DNA of 64,000 nt from CBDCMJ01 sp965224325 (GTDB lineage Bacteria; Chloroflexota; Dehalococcoidia; Lucifugimonadales; UBA3495). A model generated the notes under the pieces. That model saw only the letters and a program-made list of their open reading frames with translations. It was not told where the DNA came from and made no database searches. The DNA lies in assembly GCA_965224325.1 (NCBI GenBank), contig CBDCYT010000021.1:131168-195167 (forward strand), written 5' to 3'. Positions 51,425-60,888 of this stretch are shown here, piece after piece; the stretch's first letter is position 1; each line of letters starts with the position of its first letter. The translations under genes and the position numbers were made by a program.

Positions 51425-52581
51425 CTGGAAAGGGCAAAGGGTTTGATCAGGTCCGGGGTCTCCCCGGTGGCGATCAACTCGGCGATGCGCTTTCCGGCCA
51501 CCGGCGCGGCCTTGAAACCCCAGCTACCCCAACCGCAACTGAGCACCAAACCTTCCAGTCCATCGACCGTGCCCATGATGGGAGCGTAGTCCGGGGTCAT
51601 GTCGCAAATCCCGGTCCATTGGCGCAACACGTTCACGTTTCTCAAGCAAGGAAACATCTCCAGGGTGTGGGCGGCGAGTTCTTCCAACGGTTGCATGGTG
51701 GAGCGGTGGCTATAGCTCGGATAGGGGTCGACGCCGCCGCCTATGACCACCTCGCCGCGGTCGGTCTGGTAAACGTAAGCGTGCAGATTGGCGGAAGAAA
51801 TGGTCTTGTCTAGGAACGGCTTTAAAGGCTCGGTGACCATCGCTTGCAGCGGGTGGGTTGAGATTGGCAAGTCCAAGTCTACCAGGCGGCCGATGGTGGA
51901 AGTCCACCCGGCAGTGGCGCTGACCACCGTGTTGGCCTTGATTGGCCCGTGGCCTGTCTCGACACCCGTCACTCTGCCGTTGGTCCGCTCAATTCCAGTT
52001 ACCTCGGTAAACGGGTGCAACTCGACCCCCGCCCTGCTGGCGCCCCGGCCATACCCCCACACCACCGCGTCGTGGCGGATCACCCCGCAGGGGGGATGGT
52101 ACAAAGCGCCCACTATCGGGAAGGGCTTTCCTTCGCGCAGGGACATGGCCGGGACAAGCTTTTTTATTTCTCCCGGCCCGATCATCCGGCTGTCCACGCC
52201 AAGTATTCGGTTAAACTCGGTGCGCATCCTCAAGCCGTACACCGCGGCTTCGGTATGGCCTAGGTCCAGCCGTCCCATCTGGTTGAACAGCAGGTTAAAG
52301 TTCAACTCTTGGGACAGTCCCTCATATAGCTTGACGCTTTCTTTGAAGAAGGGAATACCTTCAGTCGTTAGATAGTTGGCCCGTATGATTGCGGTCGTCC
52401 GGGCGCTGGCGCCGCCGCCCAGGTAACCCTTGTCCAGCACCGCCACGTCGCGGACGCCGAGCTTGGCCAGGTAGTAAGCGGTGGAGAGGCCGTGGACTCC
52501 TCCGCCGACGATCACCACCTCGTAACGGTCCTTCAGGGGCCGCTTCTGCCACATTTGATTCTTTTGAAATAGCTGGAACAT
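51364..52581 (-). CDS. mgdA: N-methylglutamate dehydrogenase subunit A / sarcosine oxidase beta-like
   Basis: 405-residue FAD-dependent amine oxidoreductase (DAO family). Rossmann motif YEVVIVGGGVHGLSTAYYLAKLG, YLGGGASARTTAIIRANYLT, and the C-terminal TPDYAPIMGTVDGLEGLVLSCGWGSWGFKAAP. The subunit carries the substrate-oxidising site in heterotetrameric sarcosine oxidase; in the methylamine pathway its counterpart is MgdA. ATG 52581 matches the family start; the open frame upstream (114 codons, Arg/Pro-rich) overlaps the previous gene and is not coding. Order here is D-A-G-B, not the common B-D-A-G. Confidence 0.86.
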   Translation of the reverse strand: MFQLFQKNQMWQKRPLKDRYEVVIVGGGVHGLSTAYYLAKLGVRDVAVLDKGYLGGGASARTTAIIRANYLTTEGIPFFKESVKLYEGLSQELNFNLLFNQMGRLDLGHTEAAVYGLRMRTEFNRILGVDSRMIGPGEIKKLVPAMSLREGKPFPIVGALYHPPCGVIRHDAVVWGYGRGASRAGVELHPFTEVTGIERTNGRVTGVETGHGPIKANTVVSATAGWTSTIGRLVDLDLPISTHPLQAMVTEPLKPFLDKTISSANLHAYVYQTDRGEVVIGGGVDPYPSYSHRSTMQPLEELAAHTLEMFPCLRNVNVLRQWTGICDMTPDYAPIMGTVDGLEGLVLSCGWGSWGFKAAPVAGKRIAELIATGETPDLIKPFALSRFKEGRLINERAAAPAAAIH

Positions 52582-52613
52582 ATCTTTTACTCTGCGCCGG
52601 TCACGAGTCGGGC

Positions 52614-53309
52614 CTAGAGCCGGTCTGCCGCCTCGAAACCGACAGCCGTTAGGCCGAACTCTTCTCCGGCCTCGAATATTGCGTCCCACAGGTACTCCCC
52701 GAACTCGCGAGGGAAGTACAGATCGTAGCTCGGCAGCGGTCCTAAGTCGGTCCGGAGCAGTGTGCCGTGTATCTCGGCGCACTTGGTTTGGGCGCAGCGC
52801 AAGTCGGGGAAAGCCGCGGGAGACGTATCTAGCTCCGAAAGCTTGCACAGCAGTTGGTCCGACTTGGGCCCGGTGAGCCGCAATCCAGCTAGGCCGGAGG
52901 TGTGGTCCAGCAGGTGAACGCAACCGGAAAGGCCTTCACCCAAGGCTGCAACCCACTTTGGCAGCTCGTTGGCCGGACACAGCGCCAGGTATTCGTCGGT
53001 GGCCAGCTTGGCCAATCGCCCAGTTGCGGGCAGCGAGACCTGGCGCACGTCACCGACGGAGACGGTCTCATTCGCCGGGAGAACCCTACTTAGGAACTCG
53101 CCCAGACCGTTGCCTTGCAGCAGCAGCTTTCCCGCCGGGCTGACATCGAAAACACCGGCGCCTTCGTTCAACTGCCGCGATTCCTCCTCGACGTTGGAGT
53201 AATGGGAGGGTTGCTGCCAGCCATCACGCTCAACCATGACAGCTCCCATGGCTAGCTGTTTGTGGTGCAACGCGCTTTTCTTCACCGGACCGGCCGACAA
53301 GACAATCAC
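52614..53309 (-). CDS. mgdD: N-methylglutamate dehydrogenase subunit D / sarcosine oxidase gamma-like
   Basis: 231 residues from GTG 53309, whose GTGA overlaps the alpha-subunit stop. A small GcvT-like fold: GVFDVSPAGKLLLQG, LLDHTSGLAGLRLTGPKSDQLLCKL, LPSYDLYFPREFGEYLWDAIFEAGEEFGL. Gamma subunits are weakly conserved structural partners; position between A and B subunits secures the call. The ending EAADRL resembles the EAxRxL of GcvT-family folate proteins. Confidence 0.83.
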   Translation of the reverse strand: MIVLSAGPVKKSALHHKQLAMGAVMVERDGWQQPSHYSNVEEESRQLNEGAGVFDVSPAGKLLLQGNGLGEFLSRVLPANETVSVGDVRQVSLPATGRLAKLATDEYLALCPANELPKWVAALGEGLSGCVHLLDHTSGLAGLRLTGPKSDQLLCKLSELDTSPAAFPDLRCAQTKCAEIHGTLLRTDLGPLPSYDLYFPREFGEYLWDAIFEAGEEFGLTAVGFEAADRL

Positions 53310-56239
53310 TCCCGCAACCGTTCGCCGTCGGGGTCGTAGAAGGGGCGCAAGGTGACCTGGGCTGGTTTGGATTTGCCGTTGACTAGTATGCTGATTTGAG
53401 AACCCTCCTCGGCCATTTCCACTGGCACCCAAGCAAGACCGAACCCCTTGCTCGTCGTAGGGCTCCTGCGGGCGCTGGTGACCCGTCCGAGCGGGGTACG
53501 GCCGGCAACCACCGGCGCCCCATCGTCGGGCACTAGGCCGTCTCGCATGACGAAGCCAACCAACTTGTTACGCAGACCCCGCTCGCTGATGGCGCGGAGA
53601 CCCCCCCGTCCGATAAAGTCCTCCTTGTCGAAGCGGACCACCCATTCCATGTCGCTTTCCAGAGGGTTAGACAACGCGTCGGTGTCTTGGCCGACTATGA
53701 TGTGCTTCTTTTCCAAGCGCAAGACCCGTTGCGCCTCCAAGCCAAAGGGAGCAATGCCGAACTCGTTGCCCGCGTCGATAATGGCTTCCCATATGTGCTC
53801 GCCATACTCCGCCGGGACGTGCACTTCCCACCCGGGTTCGCCGACGAAGCCGATGCGCAGCAACATCCCGGGTATGCCCGCGATCTCGCCTTGGGCGAAA
53901 CGCATGTAGGGGAACGCCGAGGGAGACAGGTCAATCCCGGTGAGCTTGCTCAGGGTCTGCCGGGCATAAGGACCGGCCACGTTCACCGCCGCATAGTCTG
54001 AGGTGACGTTGGTGACGTGGGCGCACAGGTCTCTGCCGGCGCTCCACCATTTGAACCACTCTTCAATCAAGTCTATGGTTCCCGTCGTGGTGGTGACGAA
54101 ATAGTGATCGTCAGACAGCCTGGTGACGGTGCCGTCATCCAAGATGGTCCCGTTGTCCGAGCATAAAAGCCCGTAGCGAATCCTGCCCACCCGGAGGTTG
54201 GAGAAATGGTGGGTGTAAATCCGGTCCAACAAGGCCCCGGCGTCTTTGCCCCGGATGTCCAGCTTGCCCAAGGTGCTAACGTCGATTATCCCCACCCGCT
54301 GCCGCACTGCCAAGCACTCTTCCTGAGGTGAGCCGTAGTTGTGGGCTCGCTGCCACGTTCCCGTTTCCACCATAACCGCCCCTAACTCCCGGTGGATGCG
54401 GTCCATTGGCGTACGTTTTAGGGGCATGTGAGAAGCGCCCGCCAGGGCGGCTAATGGCACCGGCTGCAGGGGAGGGCGAGACGTGGTGATCCCGGTGGAT
54501 TCCAGGCTTAGTCCGGTGTATTGAGCGCACAAGCCAACAAGGGCCTTCAGACACATCTTCCCCTGACAGGGGCCCATGGAAGCAGTGCTGTACCGCTTCA
54601 GCAACTGGATATCGTCAAACCCCTCCGCCACGGCGTCTGAAATGTCCTTGACGGTTACGTCTTCACAGAAACAGACGAACTCTCTCTTGCCCGGTGGCCC
54701 TTGTTGGGGACTGGAGAGAGCAAGTTTCTCGTCGTACCGGCCCGGCGGGTCAGTCAACAGCCGCCGGGCGGCGTCGACCTCGGCCGCCAATGTGGGCGAT
54801 GTCAGACCAAGATACTGCGCGGCCTCTAGGCCGGCCAACCGTCCCTGCAAAAGCGAGGTTGCCAGGTCCGGGGACCCCGTGACGTCTCCGGCCACATGAA
54901 TGCCGGGGGGCAGTTTCCAACGCTCAGGGCGGCCCAGGGCCTGGTCACGCTCCCGCGTCGCCCCGGCTTGGTAGAGTAACCCATCGGCTTGTTGGATATC
55001 CCCGGACATGCACAGTAGGTCGCAGCGAATTTTCTGAGGCGGTCCAATGGGCTTGCCGGCTTCCACGCGCTGCACTATCACTTCCCGGAGCTTAGCCTTG
55101 CCTTGGGCCTTGGCAACCATGTGGGAGGTAAGAATCGGGATACCCAGGGCCTCCACGGCCCGCGCCGCTTCTAAGTCCTCAGGCAAGCTGGGCCGGGGAT
55201 CAATCACGGCGGCGACTTCCACTTCCGCTCCCAGTAAGTCCAAAGCCGCTTGGTAACCTTGGTCGTTGGCGGCCGCTACTACTGCCTTGCGGCCCGGTCT
55301 GAGACCGTAAAGCCAGATCAAGCGTTGGGCAGCACTGGCCAGCATGACGCCGGGCAGGTCGTTCTTCTCGAAGGACAACGGCACATCGTAAGAACCGGTG
55401 GCTATGACAACCCGCTTGGCCCGGAGTTTAACCAAGTCTTGGCCGCTCAAAACGCCCAACAGGTTGTCTTGATAGCAAGCAAAGACCGTAGCGCCGCTCA
55501 TGACCCGCAGCCGGGCTGTGTCCGACGCCGCTTGGGCCAATCTGTCAGCGATTTCGCTCCCGGCCGCGCCTTGGAACTCTGCAACGTCGGCGAACTCCCG
55601 GGGATTGAAGCGAAGGCGCCCCCCCAAGCGGGGCTGGTCGTCGATAAGGGTAACGCTGGCCCCATGTTCCGCCGCTGCCAAGGCCGCTGACATGCCGGCG
55701 GGGCCGCCACCGATGACGGCTACGTCGGTGTGGTAATTCCGGTGCTGATAGGTGGTGTCGGGGACGTCGCCAATGTCGATCTTGCCCAAGCCGCCAACAC
55801 GGCGCATGACCTTATGGGCCAAGCCCCAGAGCAGCTTGGGCCGATGCAGCGCCTTGTAGTAAAAGCCCACCGGCATGAGCCAGCCCAATCGGTCGAGCAC
55901 CGACAGGAAGTCCCACTTCAACGAAGGCCAAGCGTTCTGGTGACGGACCTGCATACCCGGCTTGACCTGCTGGATGCAGGCGCGAACGTTGGGTACGCCG
56001 TCGACGTTCACCAGGCAGTTTGGGCACCGCCCGGCGGCACAGAGCAACCCCCGGGGCCGGTGGTATTTAAAGCTTCGGCTGAAAGTCGAGACGCCAGAGG
56101 CGTATAGCGCGGAGGCGACGGTGTCGCCTTCCAATGCCGTCACCTTCTTTCCGTCAAAATGGAACTCAACCGCCGTTGCGCGGTCGATCCGTTCGCCGGG
56201 TCCGGTTGGCAACCGGGGACTGCTACTTTGCGGGGACAT
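53306..56239 (-). CDS. mgdC: N-methylglutamate dehydrogenase subunit C / sarcosine oxidase alpha-like
   Basis: 977 residues. N-terminal ferredoxin-like domain keeps four cysteines (C67, C72, C75, C88 in LLCAAGRCPNCLVN and VRACIQQ), compatible with a 2Fe-2S cluster. Then an NAD/FAD domain (VAVIGGGPAGMSAALAAAEHGASVTLID), a BFD-type region with FVCFCEDVT and GPCQGKMC, and a C-terminal GcvT-like folate domain (IIDVSTLGKLDIRGKDAG, VGEPGWEVHVPAEYG). The folate domain captures the methyl-derived C1 unit as methylene-THF in sarcosine oxidase. Starts four bases after the delta subunit stop. Confidence 0.9.
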   Translation of the reverse strand: MSPQSSSPRLPTGPGERIDRATAVEFHFDGKKVTALEGDTVASALYASGVSTFSRSFKYHRPRGLLCAAGRCPNCLVNVDGVPNVRACIQQVKPGMQVRHQNAWPSLKWDFLSVLDRLGWLMPVGFYYKALHRPKLLWGLAHKVMRRVGGLGKIDIGDVPDTTYQHRNYHTDVAVIGGGPAGMSAALAAAEHGASVTLIDDQPRLGGRLRFNPREFADVAEFQGAAGSEIADRLAQAASDTARLRVMSGATVFACYQDNLLGVLSGQDLVKLRAKRVVIATGSYDVPLSFEKNDLPGVMLASAAQRLIWLYGLRPGRKAVVAAANDQGYQAALDLLGAEVEVAAVIDPRPSLPEDLEAARAVEALGIPILTSHMVAKAQGKAKLREVIVQRVEAGKPIGPPQKIRCDLLCMSGDIQQADGLLYQAGATRERDQALGRPERWKLPPGIHVAGDVTGSPDLATSLLQGRLAGLEAAQYLGLTSPTLAAEVDAARRLLTDPPGRYDEKLALSSPQQGPPGKREFVCFCEDVTVKDISDAVAEGFDDIQLLKRYSTASMGPCQGKMCLKALVGLCAQYTGLSLESTGITTSRPPLQPVPLAALAGASHMPLKRTPMDRIHRELGAVMVETGTWQRAHNYGSPQEECLAVRQRVGIIDVSTLGKLDIRGKDAGALLDRIYTHHFSNLRVGRIRYGLLCSDNGTILDDGTVTRLSDDHYFVTTTTGTIDLIEEWFKWWSAGRDLCAHVTNVTSDYAAVNVAGPYARQTLSKLTGIDLSPSAFPYMRFAQGEIAGIPGMLLRIGFVGEPGWEVHVPAEYGEHIWEAIIDAGNEFGIAPFGLEAQRVLRLEKKHIIVGQDTDALSNPLESDMEWVVRFDKEDFIGRGGLRAISERGLRNKLVGFVMRDGLVPDDGAPVVAGRTPLGRVTSARRSPTTSKGFGLAWVPVEMAEEGSQISILVNGKSKPAQVTLRPFYDPDGERLRE

Positions 56240-56242
56240 CGA

Positions 56243-56491
56243 TCAAGGCCAGAAGGTGTCTTGGACTTGGTTGGCGATGGTGTCCCGCAGGGCTAAGAAC
56301 CACTTGCGGCAGCCGAAGCGGTGATTCCACCACTCACGGGATATCCCCGCGACGTTGCTGCGGGAGTAGAAGTAGCTGGTCCACTGGTCCTGACTGGCGT
56401 CGGGAGCGGGCCGCGAAGTCACTTCGCCGCCAAAGCGGAACTCGTTAACGTTGCGGTCCCCGCAGTTGGGGCATTTAAGCAGAAAGGACAT
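56243..56491 (-). CDS. mgdB: N-methylglutamate dehydrogenase subunit B / sarcosine oxidase delta-like
   Basis: 82 residues. Zinc-binding start LLKCPNCGDRNVNEF, then WTSYFYSRSNVAGISREWWNHRFGCRKWFLALRDTI, the SoxD signature with the third-ligand cysteine. Small zinc subunit of the heterotetramer. Lies three bases upstream of the alpha gene and seven after gmaS, all on the minus strand. Confidence 0.92.
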   Translation of the reverse strand: MSFLLKCPNCGDRNVNEFRFGGEVTSRPAPDASQDQWTSYFYSRSNVAGISREWWNHRFGCRKWFLALRDTIANQVQDTFWP

Positions 56492-56498
56492 GCAATTC

Positions 56499-57857
56499 CT
56501 AAAACATGGTCAAGTAGCGGTCCAGCTCCCACTGGGTCACCTGGCGATGGTACTCTCGCCACTCCCCTTCCTTCAAGGACAAGAACTCGTCGTAGATGAC
56601 GCCCAGGGACTCTTGCACTAGCTCATCCCGGCGGAGTTCCTCAAGGGCCTCAGCCAACGACTGGGGCAGCATCTTGATGCCCCGGCGCCGTATCTCCTCC
56701 AAGCCCAAGTCGTACAGGTTGCCTAGATTGGGCTCACCGGGGTCAAGCTTCCGCCGGATGCCGTCGAGTCCCGCGGCGACGTATGCCCCCATGGACAGAT
56801 AGGGGTTGCAGGCAGCCGACATAGTCCGGTCTTCCAAGTGCCCCGGGCCCGCCGTGCGTATCATCTGAGTACGGTTGTTGTCGCCATAGGATACGAAGGC
56901 TGGCGTCCACAGGAAGCCGGAAGTCGAGCCCATGAGGGCCGGACCCACCTGCAACCGCTTGTAGCAGTTCACGGTGGGAGACATGACGGCGCAAAGGGCG
57001 GGGGCATGGTCGAAAACCCCGCCAATGAACTGGTACGCCATTTCGGACAGGCCAAGTCCCCGAGGGTCTTTTTCGTCCAAGAACAGGTTCTCGCCGGTAG
57101 CCGCGTCCGCCAAGTGAAAGTGAATATGCCCGCCGCTGCCGGTGCGATTGCTGAACGGTTTGGCCATGTGGGTGGCGATGGCGCCGTACTTTTGGGCGTA
57201 TTGGCTCGTCATCATCTTGAAGAAGGTGTAGCGGTCGGCGGTGACCAGAGCGTCGTCGTAAACAAAGTTGATCTCGTACTGGCCGTTGGCGTCTTCATGG
57301 TCCGACTGGTAGGCGTCCCAACCGATGCGCTGCATCCCATCCATCATGTCCCGCAGGTAGTCCATAACGTTGGCGATGCCCTTGAAGTCGTAGCAGGGCT
57401 TGGTGAGAATATCGACTTCGTTGGGGTCCCAAACGGATATGGAGCCATCCTGGTTTCTCTTGACCAGGAAATGCTCGGGTTCGATGCCTACGTTGAAGGT
57501 GTAACCAGCACCGGCAACGCTAGCCAGCACCCGTTTCAGGTTCTGCCGGGGACAAAACATGTGGGGTTCTTCGTCTACAAAGAGGTCGCTGGCAAACCGG
57601 GCTACCCCGTTGGTCCAAGGAAGAGGGGTATATGAGTCCAGGTCAATCCGGGCCAGCATGTCGTGGGAATGGGGACCCTGACCCATGCCCGGCAGGGCGG
57701 CTCCGGCGAATCCAGCCCCGGTATCGATGGCGTCGTCCAAGTGGGAGGCCGGGACCATCTTGGCCTTGGGAGAGCCGTTGATGTCAACGAACTGGGCCAA
57801 CAGATAATCGATACCGTCATCCCGCATACGCTGGCGGACTTCTTCTCTATCGGCCAT
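56499..57857 (-). CDS. gmaS: Glutamine-synthetase-family ligase, probable gamma-glutamylmethylamide synthetase
   Basis: 452 residues from ATG 57857 (AAGGAG six bases upstream). The type III GS-like ligase (GlnT/GmaS) group: LLAQFVDINGSPKAKMVPASHLDD, metal ligands GIEPEHFLV, QYEINFVYDDALVTADRYTFFK, HIHFHL, the ATP/glutamate segment NCYKRLQVGPALMGSTSGFLWTPAF and RTAGPGHLEDRTMSAACNPYLSMG. Ligates glutamate with methylamine instead of ammonia in methylotrophs. In this window it sits between mgsC and mgdB, the arrangement seen around methylamine use, which supports GmaS over assimilatory glutamine synthetase. Confidence 0.88.
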   Translation of the reverse strand: MADREEVRQRMRDDGIDYLLAQFVDINGSPKAKMVPASHLDDAIDTGAGFAGAALPGMGQGPHSHDMLARIDLDSYTPLPWTNGVARFASDLFVDEEPHMFCPRQNLKRVLASVAGAGYTFNVGIEPEHFLVKRNQDGSISVWDPNEVDILTKPCYDFKGIANVMDYLRDMMDGMQRIGWDAYQSDHEDANGQYEINFVYDDALVTADRYTFFKMMTSQYAQKYGAIATHMAKPFSNRTGSGGHIHFHLADAATGENLFLDEKDPRGLGLSEMAYQFIGGVFDHAPALCAVMSPTVNCYKRLQVGPALMGSTSGFLWTPAFVSYGDNNRTQMIRTAGPGHLEDRTMSAACNPYLSMGAYVAAGLDGIRRKLDPGEPNLGNLYDLGLEEIRRRGIKMLPQSLAEALEELRRDELVQESLGVIYDEFLSLKEGEWREYHRQVTQWELDRYLTMF

Positions 57858-57966
57858 GGTGCGCTCCTTAGGACTAGCTGCGACGGCCGGAGTCAAAGTG
57901 AGTGGTCGAAGCCAATGAGGTCCGTGACCGGTGGTCTCGAACCCTGACCCGCTGTCGGCTTATTGC

Positions 57967-59262
57967 TTAATAGACCTTATTAGTCCCGACCAAGGGCACT
58001 CGCGCCATGGCCGACGCTTCGATGGTGAGGGCTGCCAGGTCTTCCGGTTCAAGGCTGTGAACATCGCTCTTACCCAACGAGCGGGCGAGCAGCGCCATCT
58101 CCATGGTCATGGAGTTGATGTAGTTGGCCACTCGTTCCGCCGCCGCGTCGGGGTCAAGCCGTTTGGTCAGCTCCGGGTTCTGGGTAGTGATGCCCACGGG
58201 GCACTTGCCGGTGTGGCAATGGTGGCATTGCCCGGCGGGTACACCGATTTCATTGACGAAATCCGATTCGGGAATCTCCCGGTTACAGTTGAGAGCGACC
58301 AGGGCTCCAATGCCGATGGCAACGGCGTCGGCTCCTAAGGCCAGGGCCTTTGCCGCATCGGCCCCGTGACGAATGCCGCCAGAAGCGATCAAGCTGACCT
58401 TCCCGTACAGTCCCAGTTCCCGAAGCGCTTCGCGGGCCATGACTATGGCAGGCACCGTGGGTATGCCGCTGTGTTCGATCAATACTTCAGCCGATGCACC
58501 GGTGCCGGCGACCATGCTGTCGATAACGATGGCGTCGGCCCCGGCCTTGGCTGCCAGCTTTACGTCGTCATCAACCCGGCAAGCCCCTAGCTTTACGTGG
58601 ATGGGCACGCTCCAGTCAGTCGCTTCCCTTAGTTGTTCAATCTTGACTGCCAAGTCGTCGGGTCCCAGCCAATCGGGGTGGCGGGCGGGGCTGCGCTGGT
58701 CGATGCCCTGGGGCAGGTCCCGCATGTCGGCGATTTCATCGAGGACCTTCACTCCCATGAGCAGGCCGCCGGTGCCCGGTTTGGCGCCTTGCCCTACCAC
58801 GATCTCGATGGCTTGGGCTTGGACCAAATGATGAGGGTTGAACCCGTACCTGCTGGGCAGCACTTGGTAGATTAGCTTGTCGGCGGCGTCTCTCTCCGAC
58901 TGCAACATCCCGCCGTCGCCGGTGCAGCTAGCCGTACCCACCATGGCTGCGCCCTTGCCCAAGGCTGTCTTCGCGTTGGCGGACAGCGCGCCGTAGCTCA
59001 TCCCGCTGATGTAGATAGGGGTTTCCAAGACCAAGGGGTTTTCGGCGTTGAGCGAGCCTATTACTGTCCGGGTATTGCAGCGTTCCTTGTAACCCTCCAG
59101 AGGAAAACGGGTGAGGCCGGTGGACAAGAAAGTCAGGTCGTCGAAATGGGTTACTTTTTGGAAGGTGCTGAAACCCCGGATCCGGTAACGGCCCAACTCA
59201 GCCTTGGCGTGGATATCCTCCAAGACCCATGGCGGCCATAGCTGGCTGTTGCTCATCACCAT
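57967..59262 (-). CDS. mgsC: N-methylglutamate synthase subunit C (glutamate synthase FMN-domain protein)
   Basis: 431 residues of the FMN-binding TIM-barrel domain of glutamate synthase (GlxD-like). FMN/substrate region YISGMSYGALSANAKTALGKGA, GTGGLLMGVKVLDEIA, and the 3Fe-4S-type cysteines CHHCHTGKCPVG near residue 340. With subunits A and B it moves the methylamino group of gamma-glutamylmethylamide onto 2-oxoglutarate. The ribosome site AAAGGAAC precedes ATG 59262. Followed by gmaS after 109 bases. Confidence 0.88.
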   Translation of the reverse strand: MVMSNSQLWPPWVLEDIHAKAELGRYRIRGFSTFQKVTHFDDLTFLSTGLTRFPLEGYKERCNTRTVIGSLNAENPLVLETPIYISGMSYGALSANAKTALGKGAAMVGTASCTGDGGMLQSERDAADKLIYQVLPSRYGFNPHHLVQAQAIEIVVGQGAKPGTGGLLMGVKVLDEIADMRDLPQGIDQRSPARHPDWLGPDDLAVKIEQLREATDWSVPIHVKLGACRVDDDVKLAAKAGADAIVIDSMVAGTGASAEVLIEHSGIPTVPAIVMAREALRELGLYGKVSLIASGGIRHGADAAKALALGADAVAIGIGALVALNCNREIPESDFVNEIGVPAGQCHHCHTGKCPVGITTQNPELTKRLDPDAAAERVANYINSMTMEMALLARSLGKSDVHSLEPEDLAALTIEASAMARVPLVGTNKVY

Positions 59263-59302
59263 TTGAGATTGTTCCTTTAGCTGCGCTACCGCCCCTAGGG
59301 GG

Positions 59303-59986
59303 TCAAATCACCGTCTTTTCCAACCGTTCTAGGGAGTCGTAGTGGTACAGTTTCTTGGCGGACACGATTTTGATGAAGCTGAGCCCCTTGTTGATCCCGT
59401 ACCTCCGCAAAATTCCAAGAATGTCGATCAGTTCCTCCTCGCCGACCTCCTCAATGGTAGCGTCGGCGCCCAAGGAACCGATCTCACCGGCAACGTAAAT
59501 GGCGCCTTCATACATAGAGTCTCCCACCGCCTCGCCAACGTCGCCGCAGACGATGATGCGACCCTTTTGCATCATGAAACCGGTTAAGAAACCGGTGTTG
59601 CCGGAGACTATGAGGGTGCCGCCCTTCATGGAAATGCCAGCCCTGGCTCCGGCGTCCCCCCCGACAAATAGCTCCCCGCCGCGCATGGTCGAGCCGACCG
59701 ACGCCCCCGCATTCTTGGTCAGGGTTATCTTCCCCGCCATCAGGTTATCGCCCAAGGCCCAACCGGCGTTGCCTTCGATAGTCACTTCGGGACCGTCTAG
59801 CAGGCTGGCGGCATAGTAGCCGACACTGCCTTGAATGTTTATTTTGCAGGGATTGAGGATCCCCACGGCGATATTGTGCTTGGCTTGGGGGTTCTCGATG
59901 GTGATTTCCGAGTGAGTGGACGCCAACGCCTTTAGCTGCCGGTTGAGCTCGCGCGTGGTCAATTGACCGGCGTCTAGAGTAGCCAA
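59303..59986 (-). CDS. mgsB: N-methylglutamate synthase subunit B (GXGXG domain)
   Basis: 227 residues from TTG 59986 (GAGG seven bases upstream). A parallel beta-helix GXGXG protein like the C-terminal domain of glutamate synthase (GlxC): repeated G-x-G-rich units such as IQGSVGYYAASLLDG, IEGNAGWALGDNLMAG, VGGDAGARAGISMKGG and VCGDVGEAVGDSMYEG. The start overlaps the mgsA end by 13 bases; codons further upstream shadow mgsA in another frame. Confidence 0.86.
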   Translation of the reverse strand: MATLDAGQLTTRELNRQLKALASTHSEITIENPQAKHNIAVGILNPCKINIQGSVGYYAASLLDGPEVTIEGNAGWALGDNLMAGKITLTKNAGASVGSTMRGGELFVGGDAGARAGISMKGGTLIVSGNTGFLTGFMMQKGRIIVCGDVGEAVGDSMYEGAIYVAGEIGSLGADATIEEVGEEELIDILGILRRYGINKGLSFIKIVSAKKLYHYDSLERLEKTVI

Positions 59987-60888
59987 GTCATAACCTCGCT
60001 TTTTTGGGGCTCCAGCCGGTCGATCTCTTGGCTGAACACGCTGCGCAGGGCAACTTCTTCCGAGGCGATGGCAATGATGTCGTCGGTTTCCATGGTAACC
60101 AAGGGTTTCGCGGACCACTGGTCTTTGGCGTAACCGAGACCGTTCCTGGTTGAAACCAGGTAGGTGAAAGTCCCGTCAAGGTCGTCCAAGGAGTCTTGAA
60201 GGGCTAGGTTCAGGGGCTCCCCTTGGGCTAGTTTGTCTGCCAAGTACACCGCGATCAATTCCGAGTCGTTCCCCGTTTGAAAGTGGTGGCCTTGGTCTTC
60301 GTACATTCGCTTCAACTTGTGGTAGTTGGTTAGCTGGCCGTTATGCACCACGGTCACGTCGGGAAAAGGGTAGGCCCAGAACGGGTGGGCGTGATTGACG
60401 TCGACGCGGCTCTCGGTAGCCATCCTTACGTGGCCGATGCCGTGAGTGCCCGTCAGCCGGCTGAGGAGGTGCTTGTTGTTCATGACAGCCGGAGTGCCCA
60501 CGTCTTTAACCACTTCCGAAGTCTCGCCTATGCTGTGCAGCGCTACCCCGGGCGTATTTAGCAAGGCTTGCGCTAGGGCCGCGACCTCCCCCTCATAATT
60601 GACCACCAGCCGCAAAAACTGCCCGCTGGACTGCTTCGAGCCGACCACTCCGCCGGAGCGCACTACGGCGTCCTCGGCTCGCGATAGCACATCCGAGGCT
60701 TGGCCCGCATCATCAGTCCAGATGCGAATGACCAAGTCGCCCGCTAGGTCCTCGCCCACCACGGCAATACCGCTGGAGTCCTTTCCCCGGTGGGTCATGG
60801 ACTCCAACATCTTGACTAGGTCTTCGCCTACCGGGGCGAATCCGCTGTTGGTTGCTTTCTTGTAGAGGATTCCGCTTACGCCGCACAT
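59974..60888 (-). CDS. mgsA: N-methylglutamate synthase subunit A (class II glutamine amidotransferase)
   Basis: 304 residues. The start is fixed by the nucleophile: ATG 60888 gives M-CGVSGILY, so removal of Met exposes the N-terminal cysteine of Ntn-type amidotransferases. Further landmarks: THRGKDSSGIAVVG, GHVRMATESRVDVNHAHPFWAYPFPDVTVVHNGQLTNY and TGNDSELIAVYLADKL. It hydrolyses the gamma-glutamyl amide and channels the amine. First gene of the methylamine cluster; two direct repeats lie about 130 bases upstream. Confidence 0.9.
   Translation of the reverse strand: MCGVSGILYKKATNSGFAPVGEDLVKMLESMTHRGKDSSGIAVVGEDLAGDLVIRIWTDDAGQASDVLSRAEDAVVRSGGVVGSKQSSGQFLRLVVNYEGEVAALAQALLNTPGVALHSIGETSEVVKDVGTPAVMNNKHLLSRLTGTHGIGHVRMATESRVDVNHAHPFWAYPFPDVTVVHNGQLTNYHKLKRMYEDQGHHFQTGNDSELIAVYLADKLAQGEPLNLALQDSLDDLDGTFTYLVSTRNGLGYAKDQWSAKPLVTMETDDIIAIASEEVALRSVFSQEIDRLEPQKSEVMTWLL

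Noticed and set aside
52582..52923. 114-codon N-terminal extension of mgdA
   Set aside because: Arg/Pro-rich, overlaps the mgdD coding region on the same strand and is absent from the family; ATG 52581 fits.
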